Shown: positions 42,782-51,996 of the stretch, one piece after another
Layout of the letters: every line of letters starts with the position of its first letter
How positions within the stretch are numbered: the first letter of the stretch is position 1
Assembly: GCA_900107185.1 (NCBI GenBank)
Contig: FNPA01000004.1
Location: 1 to 64,000, forward strand
DNA length: 64,000 nucleotides
Origin: Ruminococcaceae bacterium YAD3003
Lineage (GTDB): Bacteria; Bacillota; Clostridia; Saccharofermentanales; Saccharofermentanaceae
Direction of reading: 5' to 3'
The notes under the pieces: generated by a model
The model's input: only the letters and a program-made list of their open reading frames with translations
Told to the model about the DNA's origin: nothing
The model's database searches: none
Position numbers and translations under genes: made by a program

Positions 42782-44356
42782 ATGGAATATGCCATAGAGC
42801 TAAAGGGAATATCTAAAAGCTTCGGTCCTGTGGCGGCCAATAAGAACATCAACCTGTCTCTTGCCAAGGGTGAGATACTCGCTTTGCTTGGTGAGAACGG
42901 TTCAGGAAAAACGACACTTATGAACATGCTGTCGGGCATATATATGCCCGACAGCGGTTCTGTTTTTATTGACGGAAAAAAGGTCGAGATCAACTCACCT
43001 GAAGATTCCGGCAAACTTGGAATAGGAATGGTTCACCAGCATTTTAAGCTGGTCGAGCGTTTTACGGCGCTCGAGAATATCCGTATCGGAATGAGGGGCG
43101 AGGGACGTTTCCTTCACGGAAAAGACGTCCGCAAAAAAATTGAAGATACAGCCGCTAAATTCGGCTTTGATATAGATCTGGATAAGGTTGTTGCCAACAT
43201 GGCAGTTTCCGAGAAACAGACATTAGAGATACTTAAGGTTTTGTGCTACGGCGCGAAAATCATTATCCTGGATGAGCCTACCGCAGTACTTACCGTTCAG
43301 GAAATTGACAGACTCTTCTCTGTTCTCCGTAAGATGAGAGAAGAAGGTCATTCGATCATCATAATCACACATAAGCTCAATGAAGTTATGGCTATCTCTG
43401 ACAGAGTAGCAATCTTAAGACACGGTGAATATATTACAACTGTCGAGACGAAGGCTGCTGATGAGAAACAGCTTACTGAACTCATGGTAGGACGTAAGAT
43501 TACTCTTAACATCGACAGACCGGTTATGGAAAAGACACATCCTCTTCTTGAGATCAGAGACCTGACCGTCAAAAATGATGAAGGTGCTATTGCAGTAGAC
43601 CACATCAATTTCTACATAAGAGGCGGCGAGATGCTTGGTGTTGCAGGTATCGCGGGATCAGGTCAGAAAGAACTCTGCGAAGCTATCGCAGGCCTTCGTA
43701 AGATTGAAGAAGGACAGATGATCCACGAGGGCGAGAGCATCGTCGGAATGTCTCCTAAAAAGATTCTGGAACACGGTATTTCCATGAGCTTTATTCCTGA
43801 GGACCGTCTGGGTATGGGACTTGCTCCTTCGCTCTCAATTACGGACAACATGATCCTCAAAAACTACAATGAATCCAAAGGCCTTTTTGTTGACCGTAAG
43901 TCAGCCAGAGAAGAGGCTCAGAAGGTTATTGAAAGACTCGAAGTCATCACACCTTCAACAGAGACTCCGGTAAGACGTTTGTCAGGTGGTAATGTCCAGA
44001 AAGTATTGCTCGGACGTGAGATCAAATCAGGACCTAACGTACTTGTTACCGCATATCCTGTAAGAGGTCTGGATATCAATTCATCCTATACGATCTACAA
44101 CATTTTGAATGATCAGAAAAAGAAGGGCGTAGGCATCCTGTTTGTCGGAGAAGATTTGGATGTTATGCTCGCTCTTTGCGACAAGATCATGGTCATCTGC
44201 CACGGCAAATTGCAGGGTGTTGTAAATGCTGATCACGCAACGAAAGAAGAGATCGGTCTCATGATGACCGGCACATTAAATATTGTAAACAAAGAGGGCA
44301 AGACCGACGGTATTGCGAAAGACTCTGCTTTTACAGATGAGGAGGGCAAAGCCTAA
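42782..44356 (+). CDS. Nucleoside ABC transporter, duplicated ATP-binding subunit
   Basis: 524 residues, two ATPase halves of the RbsA/YufO type. Half 1 has Walker A GENGSGKTTLMNMLSG, a degenerate signature AVSEKQTLEILK and Walker B IIILDEPTAVLT. Half 2 has IAGSGQKELCEAIAG in place of Walker A, signature LSGGNVQKVLLGRE and PNVLVTAYPVRGLDINSS, where the usual Glu after the Walker B Asp is missing. A catalytically unequal pair is normal for this family, and the PVRGLD variation (usual PTRGLD) is a small extra change. It energises import of purine nucleosides with the two permeases that follow. Confidence 0.94.
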   Translation: MEYAIELKGISKSFGPVAANKNINLSLAKGEILALLGENGSGKTTLMNMLSGIYMPDSGSVFIDGKKVEINSPEDSGKLGIGMVHQHFKLVERFTALENIRIGMRGEGRFLHGKDVRKKIEDTAAKFGFDIDLDKVVANMAVSEKQTLEILKVLCYGAKIIILDEPTAVLTVQEIDRLFSVLRKMREEGHSIIIITHKLNEVMAISDRVAILRHGEYITTVETKAADEKQLTELMVGRKITLNIDRPVMEKTHPLLEIRDLTVKNDEGAIAVDHINFYIRGGEMLGVAGIAGSGQKELCEAIAGLRKIEEGQMIHEGESIVGMSPKKILEHGISMSFIPEDRLGMGLAPSLSITDNMILKNYNESKGLFVDRKSAREEAQKVIERLEVITPSTETPVRRLSGGNVQKVLLGREIKSGPNVLVTAYPVRGLDINSSYTIYNILNDQKKKGVGILFVGEDLDVMLALCDKIMVICHGKLQGVVNADHATKEEIGLMMTGTLNIVNKEGKTDGIAKDSAFTDEEGKA

Positions 44357-45459
44357 TGAGAAAATATCATCTGGTCAGAAGAGCGGACGCCAAGATACAA
44401 AGAACGCTTATTTACTATGGAATAGGACTTCTCGTTTCACTTGGAATCGGTGCGATTCTTCTTGCTGCTCTGGGTATTAATCCTTTCGAGTATTACGGAA
44501 GAATGCTTACCATCGGACTTGTCGGAAACAGGTACGGATATAAGAGTATTGAGGGATTGCTGAAGATCCTGGTTCCTCTCCTTATCACATCACTTGCATT
44601 GAGCCTGTCATTTAAGATGCGCTTCTGGAATATCGGAGGTGAGGGCGAGTTCCTCATCGGTGCGATCGCAGCTGCCATCGTTGCATTCAACAGTTCAGGA
44701 ATGCCCAATTTCGTAACTGTAGTTTTGATGTGTCTTGCAGCTATGCTGTCGAGCGGAATAATCGGTGTGGCAATCGCAGCATTGAAGGTAAAGTTCAATA
44801 CGAACGAGACGCTCATGACACTCATGATCAACTACATCATGCTGTATGTCATCAGATATCTCGGCGATACAAAGGCTGACTGGAATTTCTTCTTGAGAGA
44901 AGATTCAGAAAGACCAATCTTCGGTTCTTTCCCTGATTCTGCAATAATGAGCGGAATCCCTCTCGGAAAGTTCAAACTCCTCTGGTCTGTAATTATTGCC
45001 ATTCTTCTTACAGTTATTATTTACATCTATCTCAAATTCACAAAGCAGGGATATGAGATCTCAGTTGTAGGTGACAGCAGTGCTACTGCAAAATACGCAG
45101 GAATGAATGTAGGTAAGATCGTTCTCCGCACAATGTTTATCTCATCTGCTCTGATCGGTCTTGCTGCCGCTCTTACAGTATCTTCTGCAGGAACGATCTC
45201 TGATACGATTACCAATGATGTAGGCTGGACCGGAATCATTGTTGCATGGTTGTCAAAGCTCAATGTCCCGGCAGTATTTGTTACTTCGATTCTTATTTCG
45301 ATCCTGCAGTACGGATGTCAGGCAGCAGCCACACAGTATCCTGCAATCGATGTTAATTTTGCTGACCTCCTACAGGGAATCATTTTGTTCTCTGTTCTCG
45401 TTGCAGATTTCGCTGCAAACTTCAGAATCGTAAAGAAGGAGGAAGCTAAGAATGCTTGA
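44356..45459 (+). CDS. Nucleoside ABC transporter permease 1 (YufP-like)
   Basis: 367 residues, about ten helices. The segment LALSLSFKMRFWNIGGEGEFLIGAI is the family marker, followed by LMINYIMLYVIRYL and GYEISVVGDSSATAKYAGMN. The start ATG shares one base with the stop of the ATPase gene, giving tight coupling. Together with the next subunit it forms the channel of the importer. Confidence 0.94.
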   Translation: MRKYHLVRRADAKIQRTLIYYGIGLLVSLGIGAILLAALGINPFEYYGRMLTIGLVGNRYGYKSIEGLLKILVPLLITSLALSLSFKMRFWNIGGEGEFLIGAIAAAIVAFNSSGMPNFVTVVLMCLAAMLSSGIIGVAIAALKVKFNTNETLMTLMINYIMLYVIRYLGDTKADWNFFLREDSERPIFGSFPDSAIMSGIPLGKFKLLWSVIIAILLTVIIYIYLKFTKQGYEISVVGDSSATAKYAGMNVGKIVLRTMFISSALIGLAAALTVSSAGTISDTITNDVGWTGIIVAWLSKLNVPAVFVTSILISILQYGCQAAATQYPAIDVNFADLLQGIILFSVLVADFAANFRIVKKEEAKNA

Positions 45460-46444
45460 AGTATTAACATTATTCCTCTTCAACATAATCGTTTATAACA
45501 TTCCGCTCCTCTATGGTACTACGGGGGAGATCATGACCGAGAAAGCAGGTTCTCTCAATCTGGGTGTTGAGGGCACCATGGCTATCGGCGCGGTAGCAGG
45601 TTATCTCGTAGGTGCAAAGACAGATAGTCTTTTCGTTGCATGTCTCGTAAGTTTTATCGCTTCAGGTCTTGTCGGTCTCCTGTTCTCATTCCTGACAGTT
45701 ACCCTCCAGGCGAACCAGAATGTTACCGGTCTTACGATCACAACATTCGGCGTAGCTTTCTACTACTTTATCGGTAACGCATTATCAAACAGCCAGGGCG
45801 GATGGCCGAAGTTCAGCGGCACTGCTCTCGAGAGACAGTCCCAGGCAATTCATATCCCCGGCCTGTCTGATATTCCGTTCGTCGGCAAGGCTCTTTTCTC
45901 ACATAACATCCTGGTTTATGCCGGTATCGTTATCGCGATCCTTATGTGGCTTTATTTCAAGAAGACTGTTCCCGGCCTGAAGCTCAGAGCTATTGGTGAG
46001 AACCCTGGCGCTGCAGATTCTTTGGGCGTTAATGTAGCTATGTATAAGTACATTCATATTATTGTCGGTTCAGGCATCATGGGCCTGGGCGGACTCTACA
46101 TGGGTCTTAACATGGGTGGTACTTTCGAAGGTTCAAACTGTTGGATCAACGGTTATGGCTGGATCTCAATCGCACTCGTTATTTTTGCGAACTGGAACCC
46201 TGCGAAAGCACTTCTCGGAACCCTGGTATTCGGTTTCTTCAACACACTCAGAGTACAGAATGCGGCACTCGCTTATACATTCCCTAAGACTCTCGGTTGG
46301 CTGACGAACATTCCATCTCACTTCTTCTCGGCATTGCCGTTCATTATAACTTTGCTGGTACTTATCACTTCTTCTCTCTCAAAGAAGAACAAGAGTGGTG
46401 AACCGCAGGCTATCGGACGGAATTATTACCGTGAAGACAGATAA
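45452..46444 (+). CDS. Nucleoside ABC transporter permease 2 (YufQ-like)
   Basis: 330 residues with nine or so helices. Family signature: YGTTGEIMTEKAGSLNLGVEGTMAIGAVAGY and LKLRAIGENPGAADSLGVNV. It overlaps the previous gene by 8 bp. This completes the set binding protein, ATPase, permease 1, permease 2 in the same order as yufNOPQ/nupNOPQ. Confidence 0.94.
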   Translation: MLEVLTLFLFNIIVYNIPLLYGTTGEIMTEKAGSLNLGVEGTMAIGAVAGYLVGAKTDSLFVACLVSFIASGLVGLLFSFLTVTLQANQNVTGLTITTFGVAFYYFIGNALSNSQGGWPKFSGTALERQSQAIHIPGLSDIPFVGKALFSHNILVYAGIVIAILMWLYFKKTVPGLKLRAIGENPGAADSLGVNVAMYKYIHIIVGSGIMGLGGLYMGLNMGGTFEGSNCWINGYGWISIALVIFANWNPAKALLGTLVFGFFNTLRVQNAALAYTFPKTLGWLTNIPSHFFSALPFIITLLVLITSSLSKKNKSGEPQAIGRNYYREDR

Positions 46445-46455
46445 AAGCAGGAGAG

Positions 46456-46493
46456 TATATGCCGGGTAATGCCCACGCAAAAGCCGGCATATA
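46456..46493 (+). terminator. Hairpin after the nucleoside transporter operon
   Basis: TATATGCCGG (46456-46465) pairs perfectly with CCGGCATATA (46484-46493). The T tract after it is poor (ATAACC), so termination is possible but not certain. Confidence 0.45.
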
Positions 46494-46498
46494 ATAAC

Positions 46499-46519
46499 CT
46501 TTACTACAATGTGGTAAAG
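46499..46519. promoter_or_regulatory. Operator-like dyad, BlaI/CopY-type spacing
   Basis: CTTTACTAC (46499-46507), AAT, GTGGTAAAG (46511-46519) is a 21-bp dyad with one G-T type mismatch. It contains TACTACA...TGTGGTA, resembling operators of BlaI/CopY-family repressors. No such repressor gene is next to it. Confidence 0.4.
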
Positions 46520-46551
46520 TATTCAGAAGACGGGGTTAACTCCTCCACGGG

Positions 46552-46580
46552 TTGACCAACATGTCTTTCTCTGTTATAGA
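46552..46580 (+). promoter_or_regulatory. Promoter of the clostripain-family gene
   Basis: TTGACC (46552-46557) and TATAGA (46575-46580) with a 17-bp spacer. The transcribed leader of about 80 bases contains a small dyad GTTATC (46603-46608) with GATAAC (46619-46624). Confidence 0.6.
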
Positions 46581-46665
46581 AAGGATATTTGGCGTTAAGC
46601 CGGTTATCGGAATATAGGGATAACAGAACAAAAAACAAAGAGAAAAAATAAAGAGAGGTAGAAAA

Positions 46666-49600
46666 ATGCATTGTCCTAACTGTGGAAAAGAACTGAAAGA
46701 CAATCAGAAGTTTTGCGGCGGATGCGGATCAAATGTATCCGGTCTGTGGCAGCAGGCTGCTCCCGCACCTGTAGAAGCTGCACCCGAACCCGTTGCAGAA
46801 GCAGCTCCGGTTTTGCCCGATCCTGTTCCTGTAGCTGAGACAGGCACGGTATTGCCAGCACCTGAACCCATTGCAGAGACTGGTCCGGTATTGCCCGCAC
46901 CTGAGCCTGTAGTAGAGACAGGACCTGTTTTGCCTGCACCTGAGCCCATAGTAGAGTCAGGTCCGGTTTTGCCCGATCCTGTACCTGTAGAAGCAACACC
47001 TGTTGAGGCAGCTCCCATTGTTGCAGCTCCGGCACCCATTGAGGCAGCACCTGCTCCTGTTGAAGTAGCACCTGCTCCAGTAGTGGCAGCAGCACCCGCT
47101 CCCGCACCTGCTCCTGCACCTGCACCGGTCCAGAGCGCTTTTGGTGAGACTCCTGCACCTGTAGCACAGGCACCCGCAGCTCAGGCTACAGCTACTACTG
47201 AAGCTCCCAAGAAAAAGAAGAATATCGTTGGCCTTATCATCGGACTTGCTGCAGCAGGTTTGGTAGTCATTATTGGTGCCATCGTTGGTGTCGCGTTCCT
47301 GATTTCCAATGCAGGAAAGGAAACTGAGCGTACAAAGCGTACAACTGAAGAAGATGATCCGACAACAACGACAACAGTTGTTGAGGAAACTGCTTCAAGA
47401 ACCATTATGGTATATGCCATCGGAACAGATTTGGAATCCAATGGCGCTTGTTTGTCAGCTGACGTTAAGGAAATGCTCGCAGCTACTCCCAGCGACGATC
47501 TGAATATCGTATTGCAGACAGGCGGCTGCTCCGATTTCCAGAATACATACATGCAGGATGGCGCTACACAGCGTTTTGCAATTGCTAACGGTAACATCAA
47601 GGAGTTGGATAATCTTGGTGATGTCAGCATGGTTGAAACCGCATCACTTACTGATTTCATCAACTTCGCGAAAACTAATTATCCTGCTGAACACTACATT
47701 CTCGTAATGTGGGATCACGGCGGAGGAGTTCCGTTGGGATTCGGTTTCGATGAGCTCCATGACGGAACACTCACCGATGTCGAGATTGCAGAAGCTATCA
47801 AGAACAGTGACACTCAGTTCGAGTCAGTAATTTTCAATGCATGCCTCATGGGCTCATTGGAAGTTTCCAAGGCACTTCAACCTTACGCAGAGTATATCGT
47901 TGCTGCTGAGAGCCCTACATGGGGAAGTGCTTATTACGATATCGGAATCAACTATACAAATTTCCTTAACTACATTGGTCAGGACTTCGATGGTGATGCT
48001 TCTGATTACGGTAAGTTCATCGTAAGAGATTACATGGATACAGTTGAGAATACTCAGAACCAGACTGGTTTCTATGGTATTGATACATGTATGTCTTCCA
48101 TCGATACTGATAACGTAGACGAGGTTTTGGAAGCTTACGAGAAGTTTATTGCTGCATTGGATACGAGAGTATTCCAGCAGGACGGATATGCTGAATATAT
48201 CCAGCTCAGAGACGATTGCGGAAGCTTCGAATCTACTGACTCTGTAGACCTTACAACACTTGCGAGCAAGTACATCAACTGTGGTGATCCCGCAATTGAA
48301 TCTGCTGCAAGCTCACTTATCAACGAAGTTGGTAACTGCGTATTTACTGAAAGTAATAACTCTTACACATACGCTCACGGTATGACAACATATGCTCCTT
48401 TCCTTTATCCTAACTATTACAATGAAGGAAGAGAGTCTTTCCTTGTATTGGGTTATAGCGATACTACAGTTAAGTTCTACGATAAGTTTGTAAGTAAGGA
48501 ACTTTATATCCTTAAGGCAACAAATTATGCTGGTGACTGGTATATTGAACCTTCAGATGCCAGAGACATCCAGTCAGGTAACCAGTATGATATTTCTAAT
48601 CTTGTAGTACAGATGGATGGTTATGAAGCTATCGAATTGTATGAAGAAGACTGGGATATCATCCGTGAAGTTAAGGTAACACTTGCTTATACTTTCGATG
48701 ATGATCCGGATACTATTTATTACATGGGTACTGACTACCAGTACGCTTGCGACAGCAACGGTTACATCATTCTCCAGAATCCTACAAACTGGGTATTCGT
48801 TAAGGGCTTCGGATTTGTAACCTGCGAGTGCCTCAAGTACGAAGTTGGTGAAGATGGTAAGTGGTACAAGTATCTCGGAGCTGAGGCTCTGGTAAATGGC
48901 GAGACAGCTTATGTTGTTATTGCTTTCAGTACTGATGAGCCTGATGGAACAATCGTCGGTTACTACACAGCTGATATTATTTCTGACACGATTACATCTA
49001 ACAGTGCATATCAGTTCACAGAAGATGACCAGATCATTTTTGTTGAAGAGTACTATGATATTCCTTCAGATTCTTTGGAATACATGGAGCTCGGAACAGC
49101 TGTTTCTTATGAAACTGCAGTAGCTAATTACAAGTATTCACGAGTAGATTATGTTGACGTAAACGGATACATCGGATTCGATATCTATGACGTTTATAAC
49201 AACGATTACAGACTCCCTCTGAGACCCGGTACACCTGCATATGAGATCGATGCAGGCAGAGATGGTTACGATGAAGGTACGATCGATGCAACATACATGG
49301 TTGGTTTCGTAACCTTCTACGACGACAACTGCAGTCTCGCAAACGCTCCTTGTGATTGGATCTCATATAACGGACAGATCAAGGAAGATTCTGTTTACTA
49401 TTCAGGAACAGATGCTTTGTCTCTTACTTTCGATGTAACCGCAGACGCTTCAGAGACATACACATACTCGTATTACTACAGCAGTGACAGTATGTTCTCT
49501 GAGAGAGAAATGTCTGATTCAATCTATAATGGTTCCGCTTCTTTGGTTGAAGAGGATGGCGCTTACCGTTATCACTTCGACCTCACAGGTGATATTCAGC

Positions 49601-49680
49601 CCGGCTATTATATTATTGCTGTTGATAGCCCTAGCGGAGACAGAGCCTGCATCTCAGTTTGCCAGGTAGTTGAATCTTAA
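46666..49680 (+). CDS. Zinc-ribbon, transmembrane, clostripain-family (C11) protease
   Basis: 1004 residues. Residues 1-25 are a zinc ribbon (MHCPNCGKEL ... FCGGCGSN). Residues 30-180 are Pro/Ala/Glu/Val repeats. One helix spans 187-214 (NIVGLIIGLAAAGLVVIIGA). Then comes a C11 peptidase domain with ASRTIMVYAIGTDLESNGA, the catalytic His351 in VMWDHGGGVPLGFGFDE and the catalytic Cys393 in SVIFNACLMGSLEVSKAL. About 450 C-terminal residues are Tyr- and Asp-rich beta-type domains of unknown role. With the ribbon inside and the protease outside the cell, it could be a surface protease or one linked to an internal signal. Clostripains cut after Arg or Lys. The specificity here is not known. Confidence 0.88.
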   Translation: MHCPNCGKELKDNQKFCGGCGSNVSGLWQQAAPAPVEAAPEPVAEAAPVLPDPVPVAETGTVLPAPEPIAETGPVLPAPEPVVETGPVLPAPEPIVESGPVLPDPVPVEATPVEAAPIVAAPAPIEAAPAPVEVAPAPVVAAAPAPAPAPAPAPVQSAFGETPAPVAQAPAAQATATTEAPKKKKNIVGLIIGLAAAGLVVIIGAIVGVAFLISNAGKETERTKRTTEEDDPTTTTTVVEETASRTIMVYAIGTDLESNGACLSADVKEMLAATPSDDLNIVLQTGGCSDFQNTYMQDGATQRFAIANGNIKELDNLGDVSMVETASLTDFINFAKTNYPAEHYILVMWDHGGGVPLGFGFDELHDGTLTDVEIAEAIKNSDTQFESVIFNACLMGSLEVSKALQPYAEYIVAAESPTWGSAYYDIGINYTNFLNYIGQDFDGDASDYGKFIVRDYMDTVENTQNQTGFYGIDTCMSSIDTDNVDEVLEAYEKFIAALDTRVFQQDGYAEYIQLRDDCGSFESTDSVDLTTLASKYINCGDPAIESAASSLINEVGNCVFTESNNSYTYAHGMTTYAPFLYPNYYNEGRESFLVLGYSDTTVKFYDKFVSKELYILKATNYAGDWYIEPSDARDIQSGNQYDISNLVVQMDGYEAIELYEEDWDIIREVKVTLAYTFDDDPDTIYYMGTDYQYACDSNGYIILQNPTNWVFVKGFGFVTCECLKYEVGEDGKWYKYLGAEALVNGETAYVVIAFSTDEPDGTIVGYYTADIISDTITSNSAYQFTEDDQIIFVEEYYDIPSDSLEYMELGTAVSYETAVANYKYSRVDYVDVNGYIGFDIYDVYNNDYRLPLRPGTPAYEIDAGRDGYDEGTIDATYMVGFVTFYDDNCSLANAPCDWISYNGQIKEDSVYYSGTDALSLTFDVTADASETYTYSYYYSSDSMFSEREMSDSIYNGSASLVEEDGAYRYHFDLTGDIQPGYYIIAVDSPSGDRACISVCQVVES
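46807..47000 (+). repeat. 39-bp Pro/Glu/Val-rich repeats
   Basis: About five degenerate copies of a 13-residue unit of the form ETGPVLPAPEPIA, encoded by roughly 39-bp units, fill the linker of the clostripain protein. Two outer copies read PVLPDPVPV. They were probably made by slippage or unequal crossing-over. Confidence 0.75.
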
Positions 49681-49704
49681 TCTGTTGACAGGAGAGATTT
49701 ACGA

Positions 49705-51387
49705 ATGAAGATGACCGGAGCACAGATACTTGTCGAGACCCTTATTGAGCAGGGTGTTGACACCGTGTTCGGTTTTCCGGGCGGAATGGTCGTAGATATC
49801 TATGACAAACTCTACGATAAACAGGATAAGATCAAACACATCCTGACCGCTCACGAAGAGGGCGCTGTTCACGGCGCTGATGGATATGCAAGAGCAACCG
49901 GAAAGACCGGAGTCGTTATTGCGACTTCCGGTCCCGGTGCTACTAATCTTGTTACCGGAATCGCTACAGCATACCTCGATTCGATTCCTCTTGTTGCAAT
50001 AACGGGAAACGTTAGAAATTCCATGATCGGAAGAGATTCATTCCAGGAGATCGATATCACCGGTATTACTCTTCCCATTACGAAGCATAATTTCTTCGTA
50101 CATAAGGTTCAGAACCTTGCAGAAGTTGTGCGTACTGCTTTCGAGCTGGCACAGTCCGGCAGACCCGGTCCTGTATTGATCGATATTCCGAAGGACGTCC
50201 AGGAAGCAGTTTTCGATTATAAGAAAAAGCCTGTCGCGAAATTGCCGGCTATACCTGCCTGCAGCGATATCGACATTGAAAAGGCTGTAAAGCTTATCAA
50301 GGAATCCAAGAGACCTTATATCTATTTCGGCGGTGGTGCGTTGAGAACATCCATCGGTGAAGATATTGAAAAGCTTGCTGATAAGCTGGATGCAGTTATC
50401 GGCTGTTCCATGATGGGTCTTTCTGAAATTCCGACAGACTCTCCGAGATTTCTGGGAATGCAGGGTATGCACGGAAGATTTGCTTCTTCTGTTGCTATGG
50501 CCAAGGCAGATCTCATTATCGCACTTGGTGTCAGATTCTCTGACAGAGCAACCGGAAAGACTGAGAAATACGCGCCTTCCGCATCCAAGATCCATGTTGA
50601 TTGCGACCGTGCGGAAATCGGCAAGAACGTTCCTGTAGATCTCGGAATATGCTGTGATCTCAAAGACTTTGTCGACCGTCTCACTAAGGCCTGCCCGCAG
50701 CGTAAGAATACTGAGTGGATCAAGAAGGTTAACAGCCTCAGGCAAAGAGAAGCAGATGCTTACGAAGGACTTCCTTTCCTTCCGAGAGATGCGATCAACA
50801 TTATTTCAGACAACATCAAACCCGATACGAGACTCGTAACTGATGTTGGCCAGCACCAGTGCTGGGCAGCGCAGTTCCTCAAGTTCAGGAAAAAGCGCAC
50901 ATGGATTACATCAGGTGGTCTCGGAACCATGGGATTTGGTCTTGGCGCTGCAATCGGTTGTTACATGGGCAGTGGCAGCAGAAGTGTTCTTATTACAGGT
51001 GACGGCAGTTTCGGCATGTGCCTTAATGAGCTCGCAACAGCAGTTACTTATAAAGTTCCTGTTACCATAGTTATTTTCAATAACCATGCTCTCGGTATGG
51101 TAAGACAATGGCAGAAAGTCTTCTTTGACGGAAGGTATTCCAATACCACAATTGACCGCAAGACGGATTTCGTTAAGCTCGCCCAGGCATTCGGTGCCAA
51201 GGGTTTTAAGGCTACGGATAAAAAGACTTTCGAAGAGGCATTTAAGAAGGCATACAAGGTTAAGGGACCTGTCGTAATCGATCTGACGATAAAGTCTGAC
51301 AGTCTGGTTCTTCCCATGCTCAAACCCGGCGGTACATTCAACAATCTCATCTTAAGAAGGGAGGATATCAGTGATGCAGAAGGATAA
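49705..51387 (+). CDS. ilvB: Acetolactate synthase, large (catalytic) subunit
   Basis: 560 residues. It condenses pyruvate to acetolactate or with 2-oxobutyrate for branched-chain amino acid synthesis. Typical motifs: the catalytic Glu in LTAHEEGAVHGADGYARATG, SGPGATNLVTGIATAYLDS, and the thiamin diphosphate region TGDGSFGMCLNELATAVTYKVP followed by NNHALGMV. GGAGAG precedes ATG 49705. The small subunit starts within its 3' end, so the pair is translated together. No ilvC or leu genes follow in the window. Confidence 0.97.
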   Translation: MKMTGAQILVETLIEQGVDTVFGFPGGMVVDIYDKLYDKQDKIKHILTAHEEGAVHGADGYARATGKTGVVIATSGPGATNLVTGIATAYLDSIPLVAITGNVRNSMIGRDSFQEIDITGITLPITKHNFFVHKVQNLAEVVRTAFELAQSGRPGPVLIDIPKDVQEAVFDYKKKPVAKLPAIPACSDIDIEKAVKLIKESKRPYIYFGGGALRTSIGEDIEKLADKLDAVIGCSMMGLSEIPTDSPRFLGMQGMHGRFASSVAMAKADLIIALGVRFSDRATGKTEKYAPSASKIHVDCDRAEIGKNVPVDLGICCDLKDFVDRLTKACPQRKNTEWIKKVNSLRQREADAYEGLPFLPRDAINIISDNIKPDTRLVTDVGQHQCWAAQFLKFRKKRTWITSGGLGTMGFGLGAAIGCYMGSGSRSVLITGDGSFGMCLNELATAVTYKVPVTIVIFNNHALGMVRQWQKVFFDGRYSNTTIDRKTDFVKLAQAFGAKGFKATDKKTFEEAFKKAYKVKGPVVIDLTIKSDSLVLPMLKPGGTFNNLILRREDISDAEG

Positions 51388-51889
51388 GATCATCATTGCC
51401 ATCTACGTTGATAACCGTTATGGTGTCCTCTCACGTGTAACAGCCATGTTTACCAGAAGAGGTTTCAACATTGACTCTCTTACGGTAGGTGAGACAGAGT
51501 CCCCTGAGTATTCAAGAATCACGATCACTTTGTCTGCTGCAAAGAACGACAAGGATCAGGTTGTTTCACAGCTTCGAAAGTTATACAACGTTAAAAAGGT
51601 TATCGTCCTGTCGCAGAACGACAGCATTAAAAGAGAACTCCTTCTCATCAAGGTAAAGAATACCGAGAAGACTCATGCAGATATCGTTGAAGCAACAAAT
51701 ATTTTCCGTACGAAGATAATTGATTTCACTGATGAAGCAATCAGTATCGAAGCAACCGGTGACAGCCAGAAGATCGATGCATTCATTGAATATATGAAGA
51801 AGTTTGAAATCATCGAAATGTGCCGTACTGGTCTTGTTGCGTTGGATCGTGGCGGAACAAATATCTGGTCGGAACACGAAGACGAATAA
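51374..51889 (+). CDS. ilvN: Acetolactate synthase, small (regulatory) subunit
   Basis: 171 residues from ATG 51374, which follows GGGAGG inside ilvB. The ACT domain is IIAIYVDNRYGVLSRVTAMFTRRGFNIDSLTVG, the valine-binding site in homologues. The rest is the ALS small-subunit C-terminal domain. It raises activity and gives feedback inhibition by valine. Overlap of 14 bp with ilvB supports strict stoichiometry. Confidence 0.96.
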   Translation: MQKDKIIIAIYVDNRYGVLSRVTAMFTRRGFNIDSLTVGETESPEYSRITITLSAAKNDKDQVVSQLRKLYNVKKVIVLSQNDSIKRELLLIKVKNTEKTHADIVEATNIFRTKIIDFTDEAISIEATGDSQKIDAFIEYMKKFEIIEMCRTGLVALDRGGTNIWSEHEDE

Positions 51890-51996
51890 TTGATTTCGAA
51901 TTAATACAAATTTAATTAAATTCGCTCCCTCAATCGTTTATAATTTAATCAAAGGTCAAAGCCTTTTGAAACTTCAAAACGGAAGGGAGTGATTTT

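Noticed and set aside
46445-46665. c-di-GMP (GEMM) riboswitch suggested by CCACGCAAAAGCC
   Set aside because: Only this short piece is similar; the other conserved half and the tetraloop receptor are missing.
46676-47173. Minus-strand frames opposite the Pro/Ala linker of the clostripain protein
   Set aside because: Caused by the repetitive GC-rich codons on the plus strand; no homology and no start signals.
47181-47663. Minus-strand frame with hydrophobic stretches opposite the clostripain transmembrane part
   Set aside because: Hydrophobicity comes from the complementary codons; the plus strand encodes the helix and peptidase motifs.
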